Positions 46,733 to 55,306 of a stretch of DNA of 64,000 nucleotides are shown piece after piece. Every line of letters starts with the position of its first letter. Position 1 is the stretch's first letter. The notes under the pieces were generated by a model that saw only the letters and a program-made list of their open reading frames with translations, was not told the origin of the DNA and ran no database searches. Source of the stretch: Acinetobacter radioresistens DSM 6976 = NBRC 102413 = CIP 103788 (lineage in GTDB: Bacteria; Pseudomonadota; Gammaproteobacteria; Pseudomonadales; Moraxellaceae); NCBI RefSeq assembly GCF_006757745.1, contig NZ_AP019740.1, positions 1,240,001 through 1,304,000 of the forward strand. The letters run 5' to 3'. The translations under genes and the position numbers were made by a program.

Positions 46733-47218
46733 CTATTCTTCATCAGCCATTCGGTTGACTGCTTTCATAATTGCTTCCATTTCAAAACCACGATACTGTA
46801 AAAAGCGGATCTGTTTTGCTTTGAGTTTTGGTTCCTTTTCAACCTCAAAACCAAATTTTTTCACTTTCAGACGATAAGCTTGCTCCGCCCAGTCTATATC
46901 AGATAAATTATCTTGAATTAATTCAGTATCCAGCTGCTTGGTTTTAAGAGCCAGTTTAATTCGATTCGGGCCTTTGCCTTTGCGTAATTGACTTGATAGC
47001 ATCGCTTCAGCTACCCGCTGATCACTTTGATAAGAGTTTTCAATCAGTTCTTCAACTAATGTTCTTACTTCATCTGGATTCTCTGCATAGAGACAAAGTT
47101 TTTCAATCAGTTCGCCTTTTGAATATTCGCGTTTAGTTAGTAGGGCAAAAGCATAAGAGCGTAAACGAGTTCCGGTTAAAGGTTTTCGTTGAGTTTGCTG
47201 ATTTCTTTGCTTAAACAT
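46733..47218 (-). CDS. recX: RecX, regulator of RecA
   Basis: A 161-residue all-helical RecX protein that limits RecA filament growth. The tandem three-helix repeats are seen as 'LRSYAFALLTKREYSKGELIEKL' in part, 'YQSDQRVAEAMLSSQLRKGKG' in part, and 'QYRGFEMEAIMKAVN'. It lies 53 bases after recA in the same direction, behind a terminator, as in E. coli where recX is made by readthrough. It has its own strong AAGGAAGG ribosome site. Confidence 0.9.
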   Translation of the reverse strand: MFKQRNQQTQRKPLTGTRLRSYAFALLTKREYSKGELIEKLCLYAENPDEVRTLVEELIENSYQSDQRVAEAMLSSQLRKGKGPNRIKLALKTKQLDTELIQDNLSDIDWAEQAYRLKVKKFGFEVEKEPKLKAKQIRFLQYRGFEMEAIMKAVNRMADEE

Positions 47219-47238
47219 GCAATCCTTCCTTAGATGGA

Positions 47239-47261
47239 AAAACGCCCCGTGGGGCGTTTCT
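47239..47261 (-). terminator. recA-recX intercistronic terminator
   Basis: On the minus strand AACGCCC / GGGCGTT with a CACG loop, followed by TTTTT, lies 10 bases after the recA stop and before recX. Confidence 0.88.
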
Positions 47262-47271
47262 TTCAGTTCAA

Positions 47272-48318
47272 TTAACTTTCTAGGAAGTCCGGGACTTCTT
47301 CTGCTTCATCTTCTGCCACCGGCGCATTATTAGTAGTTAAGAGCTGCTCACGAATAAGACGCTCAACTTCTACTGCCAGCTCCGGATTTTCTTCCAGATG
47401 ACGAATCACATTATTCTTGCCTTGGCCAATTTTATTACCTTGGTAAGAGTACCATGCACCAGCTTTCTGGATGATTTCTTGCTGAACAGCTAAATCAATC
47501 AACTCGCCAAGATGGTTAACCCCTTTGCCATAAAGAATCTGAAATAGTGCTTCTTTAAATGGAGGCGCCATTTTATTCTTGACGACTTTAACTTTGGTTT
47601 CAGAGCCAATAATTTCATCGCCTTCTTTTACCTGACCGATACGGCGAATATCCAGACGGACTGATGCATAGAATTTTAATGCATTACCACCAGTTGTGGT
47701 CTCAGGACTACCAAACATTACACCGATTTTCATACGAATCTGGTTAATGAAGATTACCATACAGTTAGAACGCTTAGCATTACCGGTAATCTTACGCAGT
47801 GCCTGGCTCATCAGTCGAGCTTGCAGCCCCATATGTGAATCACCCATTTCGCCTTCAATCTCGGCACGTGGGGTCAAGGCAGCAACGGAGTCGACTACGA
47901 TCAGGTCAATTGCTCCCGAGCGTACCAGCATGTCTGCAATTTCTAATGCCTGTTCACCATTATCTGGCTGGGAAACCAGCAGGTTATCAATATCTACGCC
48001 AAGTTTACGTGCATACTGCGGGTCAAGTGCATGCTCTGCATCAATAAACGCACAAGTACCACCAGCCTTCTGACACTGCGCAATTGCCTGCAATGTCATA
48101 GTAGTTTTACCTGAGGACTCAGGACCGTAAATTTCAACAATACGGCCCTTAGGCAAACCGCCAATACCCAGCGCAATATCTAATGTTAAAGAACCGGTTG
48201 ATACAGCTTCTACTGCCTGCACGGTATTATCACCCAGGCGCATTACCGTATTTTTACCAAACTGTTTCTCAATTTGGCTTAACGCGGCATTGAGCGCTTT
48301 GCTTTTATTCTCATCCAT
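47272..48318 (-). CDS. recA: recombinase RecA
   Basis: A DNA strand-exchange protein of 348 residues. Walker A is 'GPESSGKTT', Walker B '[10 protein letters not shown]', the L2 loop region '[17 protein letters not shown]' is intact, and the acidic C-terminal tail '[13 protein letters not shown]' is normal. Acinetobacter lacks LexA, and no LexA box was recognised upstream; a TATAAT lies on the minus strand at 48402-48397, about 80 bases before the start. Confidence 0.98.
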   Translation of the reverse strand: MDENKSKALNAALSQIEKQFGKNTVMRLGDNTVQAVEAVSTGSLTLDIALGIGGLPKGRIVEIYGPESSGKTTMTLQAIAQCQKAGGTCAFIDAEHALDPQYARKLGVDIDNLLVSQPDNGEQALEIADMLVRSGAIDLIVVDSVAALTPRAEIEGEMGDSHMGLQARLMSQALRKITGNAKRSNCMVIFINQIRMKIGVMFGSPETTTGGNALKFYASVRLDIRRIGQVKEGDEIIGSETKVKVVKNKMAPPFKEALFQILYGKGVNHLGELIDLAVQQEIIQKAGAWYSYQGNKIGQGKNNVIRHLEENPELAVEVERLIREQLLTTNNAPVAEDEAEEVPDFLES

Positions 48319-48466
48319 CTCACAACCTCAAAACTTTCGTAATATCACTATTCACTCAAGTGGATGTATCAAAGTAAAAACTTGTTTCCACCAGATTATA
48401 GTGACAGATTTATAATGACGTTTCTATGTGTTTTCCGGTCTGGGCGACACAATATGACGTGTAATT

Positions 48467-48907
48467 TTAACCATCATTATATGACCAGGAGTGGTCATTC
48501 TGATGATCATTTCCTTGTTTAAACTTGTTGATATCGCGACGATCTTTTTTGCTCGGACGATGATCTGGTCGTGCTAGATTATGCAATTTTCGTTGCGATG
48601 CAATCAATTCACGACGAGCGATACTTACGGGTGTTTCTTCATAAAGCATCTGGGCAACTGGTGCAGGACCACGAGTGTTTGACAGGGCTTTAATAGTTAC
48701 GGTTTTACGGTCAAATCCTTGCTGAATGGTTAACTCCATTCCTACACGTATTTCCTTGGAGACTTTTACCCGTTCACCCTCATGGTGGACTTTACCACCT
48801 TCAATTGCTGCTTTCGCAACTGAGCGGGTTTTAAAAAAACGCGCTGCCCATAGCCATTTGTCTACGCGCATGCTTTCAACGGCAACATCTTCATGCTGTT
48901 TTAACAT
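48467..48907 (-). CDS. hslR: heat-shock protein Hsp15 (S4-domain RNA-binding protein)
   Basis: A 146-residue S4-domain protein that in E. coli binds 50S subunits carrying stalled nascent chains. The S4 domain spans about residues 12-75 ('MRVDKWLWAARFFKTRSVAK', 'AIEGGKVHHEGERVK'), followed by the Hsp15 segment 'LYEETPVSIARRE' and a basic tail 'DHRPSKKDRRDINKFKQG'. The Met at 48907 has AAGGA seven bases upstream and is preferred over an earlier one at 48952. It overlaps the 3' end of the upstream HAD gene by 17 bases. Confidence 0.9.
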   Translation of the reverse strand: MLKQHEDVAVESMRVDKWLWAARFFKTRSVAKAAIEGGKVHHEGERVKVSKEIRVGMELTIQQGFDRKTVTIKALSNTRGPAPVAQMLYEETPVSIARRELIASQRKLHNLARPDHRPSKKDRRDINKFKQGNDHQNDHSWSYNDG

Positions 48908-49577
48908 TGATTTCCTTATAAGCAGTTTCTGAAATAAAAGGAAAGAGTTCAATCAAATTATCTATGGCAGGATAATCTAGTTGTTCTTGCAGGCGAGGTG
49001 CTTGCAAACTTGAAGGTTGAAGAATAGTGAACAAGTTTTTAATTCCAAATTTCTTGGCACTGTGTAAGACCTGAGCTGTATCATCAATCAATACGGCCTG
49101 TTCCGGATTGAAAGAATGCTGTTGCTGCAGGTACTTCCAGAATGCTAGAGTTTCTTTAGGATAGCCAATCTGTTCACTGCTGATGATTAAATCAAAATGA
49201 GGGCGCAGTGGTATATTTTCAAGTTTTAATTCTAGGCTTTTACAGTCAGCATTGGTGACTAGCCAGCAGACATGACCAGCAGCCTTTAGCTGCTCTAAAA
49301 GCTCTAAACTCCCAGCTCTGAGACAAATTTTACTTTCATGGTTTTGCTGCATTTTTAGTGTATTGATACCAGTTTGTAGGCTCCAGAATGCAGAAGAATA
49401 CCAGCTCAAAGTGTGTTTATGATCTAGATAAAGCTGCTGTAGATATTGATGGCTTTTCTCTAAGGAGTAGCCATGAAACTGGGCATAGTGCTCAGGCAAG
49501 CATTGATTCCAGATATAGTCGTCAAAAGCCAGATCCAACGGTGTGCCGTCCATATCAAACATTATTGGTTTAAGCAT
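48891..49577 (-). CDS. yrfG: HAD-family GMP/IMP nucleotidase (YrfG-like)
   Basis: A 228-residue haloacid-dehalogenase phosphatase. Motif I is 'FDMDGTPLDLAFDDYIW', with the YrfG-specific 'LAFDD/NY' extension though Pro replaces the usual Leu after DGT; motif II is 'LVTNADCK' and motif III 'GYPKETLAFW' with 'AVLIDDTAQVLHSA'. E. coli YrfG dephosphorylates GMP and IMP and is encoded before hslR, exactly the order seen here. I start at Met 49577 (MLKPIMFDMDG) behind AGGA, since an earlier Met gives a non-conserved tail. Confidence 0.88.
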   Translation of the reverse strand: MLKPIMFDMDGTPLDLAFDDYIWNQCLPEHYAQFHGYSLEKSHQYLQQLYLDHKHTLSWYSSAFWSLQTGINTLKMQQNHESKICLRAGSLELLEQLKAAGHVCWLVTNADCKSLELKLENIPLRPHFDLIISSEQIGYPKETLAFWKYLQQQHSFNPEQAVLIDDTAQVLHSAKKFGIKNLFTILQPSSLQAPRLQEQLDYPAIDNLIELFPFISETAYKEINVKTA

Positions 49578-49958
49578 AGTTGTCCTGAATAAAGTTATTT
49601 TTTCCTCAAAATTATAACTTAAATACAAATAATTTTTATTTAAGCTGACTTAATTAGCTAAGATTTTAAAATATATAATTTTTGAATTTATCTTCTAATA
49701 AAAAATATTAAATATAGATAAGTTAAAATATAAATAAGCTTATGCTAATTAAAATTATAAGTATTATTAAAGTACATCTGGGTTATTTTATTAATATTAA
49801 AATATAAGTTTTTGAAATTGATATTATTTAAATATTTTTCAGATAAAGGGTAAAATAGTATTCTATTCAAATTACTATTTTTGTTTTAATATTTTTGGTC
49901 ATATGAAAAGTTTTAGATTTCTTTAGAATTATAAGGGCTAAGTAATAAGGAGAAACAA
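49578..49958. other. AT-rich intergenic stretch between yrfG and the microprotein
   Basis: About 380 strongly AT-rich bases with no coding gene. An inverted repeat, AAAATAGTA (49852-49860) and TACTATTTT (49873-49881), lies about 80 bases before the 48-residue ORF. No tRNA or repeat array is visible. Confidence 0.6.
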
Positions 49959-50105
49959 ATGAATAATAAGTTACTCATCATTAGTCTTATAAGTCTTATT
50001 ATTTTACTTGGGTTTATAGCTAAAAATGAAGTTTATGAAAAAATGCAGAAGGATAATCATCAAGTTATATTGGAAAATAAAGGAATTTCTAATAGGATTT
50101 TTTAG
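49959..50105 (+). CDS. predicted 48-residue single-span membrane microprotein
   Basis: A short ORF beginning 'MNNKLLIISLISLIILLGF' and ending 'GISNRIF'. Residues 5-21 form one hydrophobic helix; the remaining 27 residues are polar. A near-perfect AAGGAG (49947-49952) sits six bases before the ATG, stronger than most sites in the window, which is the main evidence for translation. It stands in an AT-rich gene desert with no coding neighbour within 230 bases. No homologue comes to mind; it could be a small membrane regulator or a type I toxin-like peptide. Confidence 0.55.
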   Translation: MNNKLLIISLISLIILLGFIAKNEVYEKMQKDNHQVILENKGISNRIF

Positions 50106-50166
50106 TTTACTCAATCTTTAAAAATAGATCTATGGGATTTTAAATAAAAATTTTCTACTTAATAAG

Positions 50167-50182
50167 TGTGATATGTATCACG
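50167..50182. promoter_or_regulatory. candidate CRP/Vfr-like binding site
   Basis: TGTGA-TATGTA-TCACG matches the E. coli CRP consensus TGTGA-N6-TCACA at 9 of 10 defined positions and contains the perfect inverted repeat GTGATA / TATCAC. It lies 62 bases after the microprotein ORF and 150 bases before cysQ. Confidence 0.45.
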
Positions 50183-50333
50183 TTCCTGATTTATAATAGA
50201 AGCTCTATTATTAAAATATAATGTTTTAATAACTAAAACTGAGAGAAGATAAAAATATATTTCACTTTCGTATACAAGCAAATGATGAAAGTTAGTGGTA
50301 GCCTTAACACATCCAAGTCCGGACTCTGTATTT

Positions 50334-51182
50334 ATGTTTATTCAATCTCAAGCACCTACAGATGAACTTATGCTTAAGCTTTTACCTATGCTTGAGCAAG
50401 CTGGCCAAACTCTTTTAGAAGAGTATGAGGGTTATTGTGCAGGAAATGATTTTAATATTAATAAAAAAATAGACCAGTCACCTGTAACTCAAGCTGACTT
50501 AAAGATTAATCATTATATACTGGAACAGTTGGCATATCTTACACCTGAAATACCAGTTTTATCAGAAGAAAGTGATTATTCAAAACGTCATCAATGGCCG
50601 CTTTGCTGGCTGCTAGATCCTCTTGACGGCACTAAAGAATTCATTCATGAACGTGATGAGTTTACGATTAATCTCAGCTTGATTAGGCATCATAAAACTA
50701 TATTTTCAGTCATTGTTGTACCTTGTGAAAAGCGCATGTACATGGGCTATCTTCAAGATTTACCATTTCGCTATCAATTCAGTCAGCGGCAATGGTATCA
50801 GTATCAGCAAAATCTAGCAGATTATAAGCAAATCCAGGTAGGGTTAAGCCACGGCAGCAAAGATATACGCTATCAGCAATTTATGGATCATATTGCGCAG
50901 CAGTACCCCGTGGTACGACGTGAAGCGGGGAGTGCTTATAAATTTTGTATGATGCTAGAAGGCGTGATCGATATTTACCCGCGCTTTCACCCGACTTCTG
51001 AATGGGATACAAGCGCCGGGCAGGGGCTTTTGGAAAGTATCGGTGGTGGCCTGTTGAGTTTACAGAAAGAACCTTTTACCTATAATGCGCGTAGCAGTGT
51101 ATTAAATAACGGGTTTATAGCATTTACTAATCAGGTAACACGGACTCTCTCGCTTGAGGCTTTGGCGCAAGTAAAGCTTTAA
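50334..51182 (+). CDS. cysQ: 3'(2'),5'-bisphosphate nucleotidase CysQ
   Basis: An inositol-monophosphatase-fold Mg enzyme that removes the 3' phosphate of PAP, recycling the byproduct of sulfate assimilation. The 282-residue protein shows 'SEESDY', the metal motif 'LLDPLDGTKEFIHERDEF' (DPxDGT) and the C-terminal 'SEWDTSAGQGLLESIGG' (WDxxAG). I start at ATG 50334 (MFIQSQAPTDEL); an in-frame GTG 13 codons upstream is possible as neither has a strong ribosome site. Confidence 0.9.
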   Translation: MFIQSQAPTDELMLKLLPMLEQAGQTLLEEYEGYCAGNDFNINKKIDQSPVTQADLKINHYILEQLAYLTPEIPVLSEESDYSKRHQWPLCWLLDPLDGTKEFIHERDEFTINLSLIRHHKTIFSVIVVPCEKRMYMGYLQDLPFRYQFSQRQWYQYQQNLADYKQIQVGLSHGSKDIRYQQFMDHIAQQYPVVRREAGSAYKFCMMLEGVIDIYPRFHPTSEWDTSAGQGLLESIGGGLLSLQKEPFTYNARSSVLNNGFIAFTNQVTRTLSLEALAQVKL

Positions 51183-51244
51183 CCCTGAACATCAGCTCAC
51201 TCTCATGCTATAGTAATAGATAAATTGAGTTATTAAGAAATTCT

Positions 51245-51991
51245 ATGTCGCTGAAGTTACTGCCGCCCAGTATGCATAAAGCCTTGGAACTGTTACCAGA
51301 AGCCTCAGTGCCTGTAACCTTGTTTACACGGCATTCTTTAAGAGAAATTGTAGCAGGGCAGGGATTGGCTGGGTACGACCTGCAGTTAACAGAACAAGGC
51401 CGTGACTTAGCCCATGAATGGGGTGCTTATCTCATTAAAAATACGGATCGCTTGATTCAGCATTGTATTTCGAGCCCTATTCAGCGCTGTATTGATACAG
51501 CTGCTTTGATGATTGAAGGGGCAGATCAGGTAACTCCGGCTTTAAATACACATTCGATTGAAATTGTTGAGCAGGGTCTACTGGTAGAACCTGGAAGCTT
51601 TGTACTGGATATCCAGCAGGCTGCACCTTATTTTAAACAGCAGGGTGCACTGGGCTTTATCAACAGTTTTGTCAATAACACATTACCTGGTATGAAGAAT
51701 CCTATTATGGGCGTAATGGATGTACTTGAGCTGATTTACAGCACTCATCCGCAGAACTGTCGAGGTCTAAGTCTGGCAGTAAGTCATGACACCATTATTG
51801 CTGCTATTGTCGCCATAATTTCAGGACATACTCAAATTAGCCAAGCCGACTGGCCACAAATGATGGAGGGATTATTTCTATGGTTTGAAGGTGAAGATTT
51901 TGACCATAGTAAACTGAAGTGGATTTGGCGAGGTGAGTTAAAAGAACTGTCTATTCAGCAGTTTCAGGCCCAGCAAGCAAACATTTCCTGA
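51245..51991 (+). CDS. histidine phosphatase family protein
   Basis: A 248-residue member of the phosphoglycerate mutase-like superfamily. The phospho-acceptor motif is 'TLFTRHSLREI' (RH), supported by 'SSPIQRCIDTA' and the second His in 'LAVSHDTIIAAI'. Such proteins dephosphorylate small metabolites or proteins. It lies 62 bases after cysQ in the same direction, possibly one unit. Substrate not predictable. Confidence 0.82.
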   Translation: MSLKLLPPSMHKALELLPEASVPVTLFTRHSLREIVAGQGLAGYDLQLTEQGRDLAHEWGAYLIKNTDRLIQHCISSPIQRCIDTAALMIEGADQVTPALNTHSIEIVEQGLLVEPGSFVLDIQQAAPYFKQQGALGFINSFVNNTLPGMKNPIMGVMDVLELIYSTHPQNCRGLSLAVSHDTIIAAIVAIISGHTQISQADWPQMMEGLFLWFEGEDFDHSKLKWIWRGELKELSIQQFQAQQANIS

Positions 51992-52178
51992 GGATAACAA
52001 CTGACAGGTTCCGTAGAAAATTCTATAATAATTGATAGATAAAAAATATTCAGTAAGTCAGAGGATAATAAGTAATAATCCTTTAAATTTCATACAGAAT
52101 AATATCAGTATTCTTATTTTTAATAATATCTACTACTCTAAATAGCAAAAAAAATTGAGCTAGAGAAATTTTAGCCAG

Positions 52179-52206
52179 AAAAAAAGCCCATTATAGGGCT
52201 TTTTTA
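52179..52206 (-). terminator. rho-independent terminator of rpsT
   Basis: On the minus strand AAAAAAGCCC-tataat-GGGCTTTTTTT, 11 bases after the rpsT stop. Confidence 0.92.
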
Positions 52207-52216
52207 CATATATCAC

Positions 52217-52486
52217 TTAGTTAGAAGCTAGAGCTTTAACTTGAGTGTTTAAGCGGCTCTTATGACGAGCTGCTTTATTTTTATGGATGATGCCTTTATC
52301 AGCCATACGGTCGATTACAGGAACAGCTTTTTTATAAGCTTCTGTAGCTACTGCATAATCACCAGCAGCAATTGCACTTAAAGTACGCTTGATGTAGGTA
52401 CGAACCATAGAACGCAAGCTCGCGTTGTGTTTGCGCGCTGTAACATTTTGACGCGCACGTTTTTTTGCCTGAGCAGAGTTTGCCAC
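52217..52486 (-). CDS. rpsT: 30S ribosomal protein S20
   Basis: An 89-residue basic primary 16S rRNA-binding protein beginning [14 protein letters not shown] and ending in a long helix, identical in plan to E. coli S20. The start codon is GTG, with AAGGAG (52499-52494 on the minus strand) seven bases upstream. E. coli rpsT also uses a non-ATG start (UUG), which is needed for its translational autoregulation; the same control is plausible here. Confidence 0.97.
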   Translation of the reverse strand: MANSAQAKKRARQNVTARKHNASLRSMVRTYIKRTLSAIAAGDYAVATEAYKKAVPVIDRMADKGIIHKNKAARHKSRLNTQVKALASN

Positions 52487-52574
52487 TCTTGCACTCCTTG
52501 AAATAGATTGGTCTGGGCGGGCTGTAGTTGAAACTGACCTTCACCAGAAGACACCATAACCAGCCCGTAAACAA

Positions 52575-52610
52575 GTGCCATATTTTGATGAAATGGCACG
52601 CCGAAGTCAA
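52575..52610 (-). promoter_or_regulatory. candidate rpsT promoter with embedded inverted repeat
   Basis: On the minus strand TTGACT (52610-52605, 5 of 6) and CAAAAT (52587-52582, 4 of 6) are 17 bases apart, giving a leader of about 90 bases. GTGCCAT (52575-52581) and ATGGCAC (52593-52599) form a 7-base inverted repeat that spans the -10 box. Confidence 0.42.
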
Positions 52611-52699
52611 GTGTCGCGACGCTTTCACAACATTTTACTTGAAGATAAAAATGAGAGAAAACGTTAGATTATAAGAAATTTAAGAAGATAGGCTAAAAA

Positions 52700-53365
52700 A
52701 TGACTGAAAATATCAAAAGTGCCATCGTAATTGGAGCAACAGGGCTAGTTGGACGAGAGCTAGTTCGAGAATTACATCAACTGGCTGAATGTGAACGCAT
52801 TACTGTAGCAGTGCGGCAAGAAGATGCCGAATATAAGCAAATGTCTAAAGTAGAGCAGTTGGTCGTATCTGACTTTTTTATGTTAAATGATGAGGATGTA
52901 AGTGGCCATACTCATGCATTTAGCTGTCTTGGCACTACCATCAAAAAAGCAGGTTCTAAACAGGCATTTTATAATACTGATTTCGGCATTAATGCGCATT
53001 TTGCTGAGCTGGTTCAGGATGATGTGCTACATTTCCTCTTGGTAAGTGCAATGGGTGCAGCATCTGAATCTATATTTTTTTATAACCGGGTTAAAGGTGA
53101 GCTTGAAGATTATATCCAAAGCATGGATATGAACCGGATATCATTTATAAGGCCTTCGCTATTGCTCGGAGAGCGTCAGGAAAGCCGTATTCTGGAGGAT
53201 TTAAGCCAGAACCTGTTTCGTACAGTTGAAAAATATATTCCTGGTAATTTTAAATACAAACCTGTGACAGCTCGGCAAGTAGCTCATACTATGGTCAAGG
53301 CAGCGCAAAATCAGACTGAAAAATATAAAGTTTATGATAATTTAGCTATACAGAATATGCCGTAA
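52700..53365 (+). CDS. NAD(P)-binding Rossmann-fold protein (atypical SDR)
   Basis: A 221-residue protein with the dinucleotide loop 'VIGATGLVGRELVREL' at the N-terminus, and 'HFLLVSAMGAASES' followed by 'YNRVKGELEDYI', where Tyr and Lys sit as in the SDR catalytic YxxxK. It resembles the HTATIP2/TIP30-like atypical SDR group, whose reactions are mostly unknown. rraA begins 13 bases after its stop, suggesting an operon. Confidence 0.82.
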   Translation: MTENIKSAIVIGATGLVGRELVRELHQLAECERITVAVRQEDAEYKQMSKVEQLVVSDFFMLNDEDVSGHTHAFSCLGTTIKKAGSKQAFYNTDFGINAHFAELVQDDVLHFLLVSAMGAASESIFFYNRVKGELEDYIQSMDMNRISFIRPSLLLGERQESRILEDLSQNLFRTVEKYIPGNFKYKPVTARQVAHTMVKAAQNQTEKYKVYDNLAIQNMP

Positions 53366-53378
53366 TTGGAGATAAGAC

Positions 53379-53888
53379 ATGAATACAGAATTCGTAACCT
53401 GTGACCTGCTAGATAATAATCCTGATAAAGAACTACAAGTAATGTGTCCATCAATTGATGGTAAATACTTTAAAAGTTACGGGTTGCGTAAAACCTTTGG
53501 TGGACAAGTGGTTACAGTAAAATGTTTCGAAGACAACTCAAGGGTGAAAGAGCTTCTTGCTACAGATGGAACGGGTAAAGTACTGGTAGTAGATGGCGGT
53601 GCTTCCATGCGATGTGCACTTATGGGTGACATGATTGCTGAATCAGCTGTAAAGAATCACTGGAATGGCGTAATTATTTATGGCTGTATACGTGATGTTG
53701 ATGCAATTGCAGAGCTGGATCTGGGGGTACATGCATTGGCTGCCATTCCACAAAAAAGTAACCGTAAAGGCATTGGCGAAGTTGATGTAACTTTGTATTT
53801 TGGTGGAGTGACTATTCATGCCGGTGATTATATTTATGCCGATAATAATGGTATTGTCATATCGAAAGAAAAGCTTGTAGAAGCATAA
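53379..53888 (+). CDS. rraA: RraA-family protein (RNase E regulator or aldolase-like)
   Basis: A 169-residue ring-forming protein. '[20 protein letters not shown]' and '[16 protein letters not shown]' are the RraA signatures. In E. coli RraA binds RNase E and slows mRNA decay; related members are 4-hydroxy-4-methyl-2-oxoglutarate aldolases, which share the GD...R-D pocket also present here, so function is not settled by sequence. GGAGAT precedes the ATG. It lies between an NAD(P)-binding protein and a GST-like protein. Confidence 0.9.
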   Translation: MNTEFVTCDLLDNNPDKELQVMCPSIDGKYFKSYGLRKTFGGQVVTVKCFEDNSRVKELLATDGTGKVLVVDGGASMRCALMGDMIAESAVKNHWNGVIIYGCIRDVDAIAELDLGVHALAAIPQKSNRKGIGEVDVTLYFGGVTIHAGDYIYADNNGIVISKEKLVEA

Positions 53889-53903
53889 TTATAAGGAAAA
53901 AAT

Positions 53904-54677
53904 ATGGTGAATCATCAAACTAAAGTAATTCAGGCGCTGGTTTCTAGTTTTACAGAAGGTGGAAGAGGTGTATCGGGAACGCCCCATCCTCATCAGCCCG
54001 AAAAACCACTCAAGCTTTATGAGTTTGAAGCTTCACCATTTTGCCGTCGTGTACGGGAAGTATTGACACTTTTAAATCTGGATGTGGAAATCTACCCTTG
54101 TCCACGTAATGGTACCCGTTTCAGGCCCATAGTCCAAAAAGAGGGCGGTAAACTGCAATTTCCTTTTCTGATTGATGAAAACACCGGCGACAAACTGTAT
54201 GAATCGGAGCAGATTATTGCTCACTTATTCAAGTACTATGGCAGGAATGGGCGAGTACCTAAAGCCTATCAGAATTATCCGAAAATACCTTATGTTGCTA
54301 TTGTGGGAACTCTTGTTAATGGGTTAAGAGGTGCTTTTTCTAAGGTCAATACAGGTGATGCGCCTGAGCAATTACTAGAATTATGGAGTTTTGAAGGCAG
54401 CCCTTATTCACGCGTAGTTCGTAGCGTACTGAGTGAGCTGGAAATTCCATATATTTTGCATAATGTTGCCAAGGAACGCTGGCAAGATATGGGGCCAGCA
54501 AAATTAAGACTTAAGCCAGGCAAGTATGTGCCTGTTTCTGGTGGGAAACGTGAGCAAGTCATGCAGGTGATGGGGCGAGATATTCAGGTCCCTTATATGA
54601 TAGATCCAAATACTAATACAAAGATGTTTGAATCAGCAAAAATTGTTCGTTATCTTCAAGAGCAGTACGGTGGCTAA
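53904..54677 (+). CDS. protein with two tandem GST N-terminal (thioredoxin-fold) domains
   Basis: A 257-residue protein built from two glutathione S-transferase N-terminal domains and no helical C-terminal GST domain. Domain 1 (about 35-120) reads 'LKLYEFEASPFCRRVREVL' and keeps a SPFCxxV cysteine; domain 2 (about 155-255) reads 'LELWSFEGSPYSRVVRSVL' with Ser in place of that Cys. Both end with the cis-Pro/ESxxI glutathione motif ('LYESEQIIAHL', 'MFESAKIVRYL'). The pairing suggests one redox-active and one binding domain. It follows rraA by 15 bases. Reaction unknown. Confidence 0.85.
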   Translation: MVNHQTKVIQALVSSFTEGGRGVSGTPHPHQPEKPLKLYEFEASPFCRRVREVLTLLNLDVEIYPCPRNGTRFRPIVQKEGGKLQFPFLIDENTGDKLYESEQIIAHLFKYYGRNGRVPKAYQNYPKIPYVAIVGTLVNGLRGAFSKVNTGDAPEQLLELWSFEGSPYSRVVRSVLSELEIPYILHNVAKERWQDMGPAKLRLKPGKYVPVSGGKREQVMQVMGRDIQVPYMIDPNTNTKMFESAKIVRYLQEQYGG

Positions 54678-54709
54678 CTAAAGCGCAAAAAACTGCATTG
54701 AATACCAGT

Positions 54710-54741
54710 AAAAAGCACTTGAATAAAAGTGCTTTTTATTT
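54710..54741 (+). terminator. terminator of the SDR-rraA-GST unit
   Basis: AAAAAGCACTT-gaata-AAAGTGCTTTTT followed by ATTTT, 33 bases after the stop of the tandem GST-domain gene. Confidence 0.82.
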
Positions 54742-54850
54742 TGATATGAGTAGCCCAATTTTTTTAATCTATCATCTTTTATTCAATCTATTTATTTTGA
54801 CAGCTTATATTTAGACTCAAAATTTATATTTTAATCTGTGATTTAGAAAT

Positions 54851-55210
54851 ATGTTTAACAAACTTGTCCGACTCTTCAAAACTACAGCTAAAGAGACCGA
54901 AGAACAATCCTATTTACGTGAACAAAATATTCACTTTGATCAAGATCAAGGGCCTATCGTTGATGGGATTGTGCTAAGTGATTTAAATAATCGTCTTGAA
55001 TATTTTTCAAATCGTAAGCTTGAAAATTTTCAAGATTTAAAAAAATTATTTGAAATCAGTTTGCAGATTAATGAAAAAATAGACCTGGAAATTGCCACAG
55101 GCCGTTATGTTGAGCGCTTGGGAAATAATGAGCAAAATTTAAAAGAACTGAAAAAAGTTATTGAAAAGCTGAATAGCTACTATAAAAAATTTCTGCGAGA
55201 TAGAGTATAG
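54851..55210 (+). CDS. hypothetical protein upstream of mfd
   Basis: A 119-residue charged, mostly helical protein without signal or membrane segment. The C-terminal half ('NLKELKKVIEKLNSYYKKFL') is likely to form a coiled coil. The ribosome site is weak. No family recognised. It stands alone between a terminator and mfd; the 97-base gap to mfd allows but does not prove co-transcription. Confidence 0.6.
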   Translation: MFNKLVRLFKTTAKETEEQSYLREQNIHFDQDQGPIVDGIVLSDLNNRLEYFSNRKLENFQDLKKLFEISLQINEKIDLEIATGRYVERLGNNEQNLKELKKVIEKLNSYYKKFLRDRV

Positions 55211-55306
55211 ATAGTTTTATTCTTCAAGGTCTTTATTAAAAATAACTAAAAGTCGAAAAACATCATGATATTATGGGCAATGACATTTAGGCCTAAATCT
55301 ATCTAC

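Noticed and set aside
48319..48400. LexA box upstream of recA
   Set aside because: No CTG-N10-CAG pattern was seen, and Acinetobacter is known to lack LexA.
52359..52628. Open frames overlapping the rpsT leader
   Set aside because: They cover the rpsT promoter and start and have no family features.
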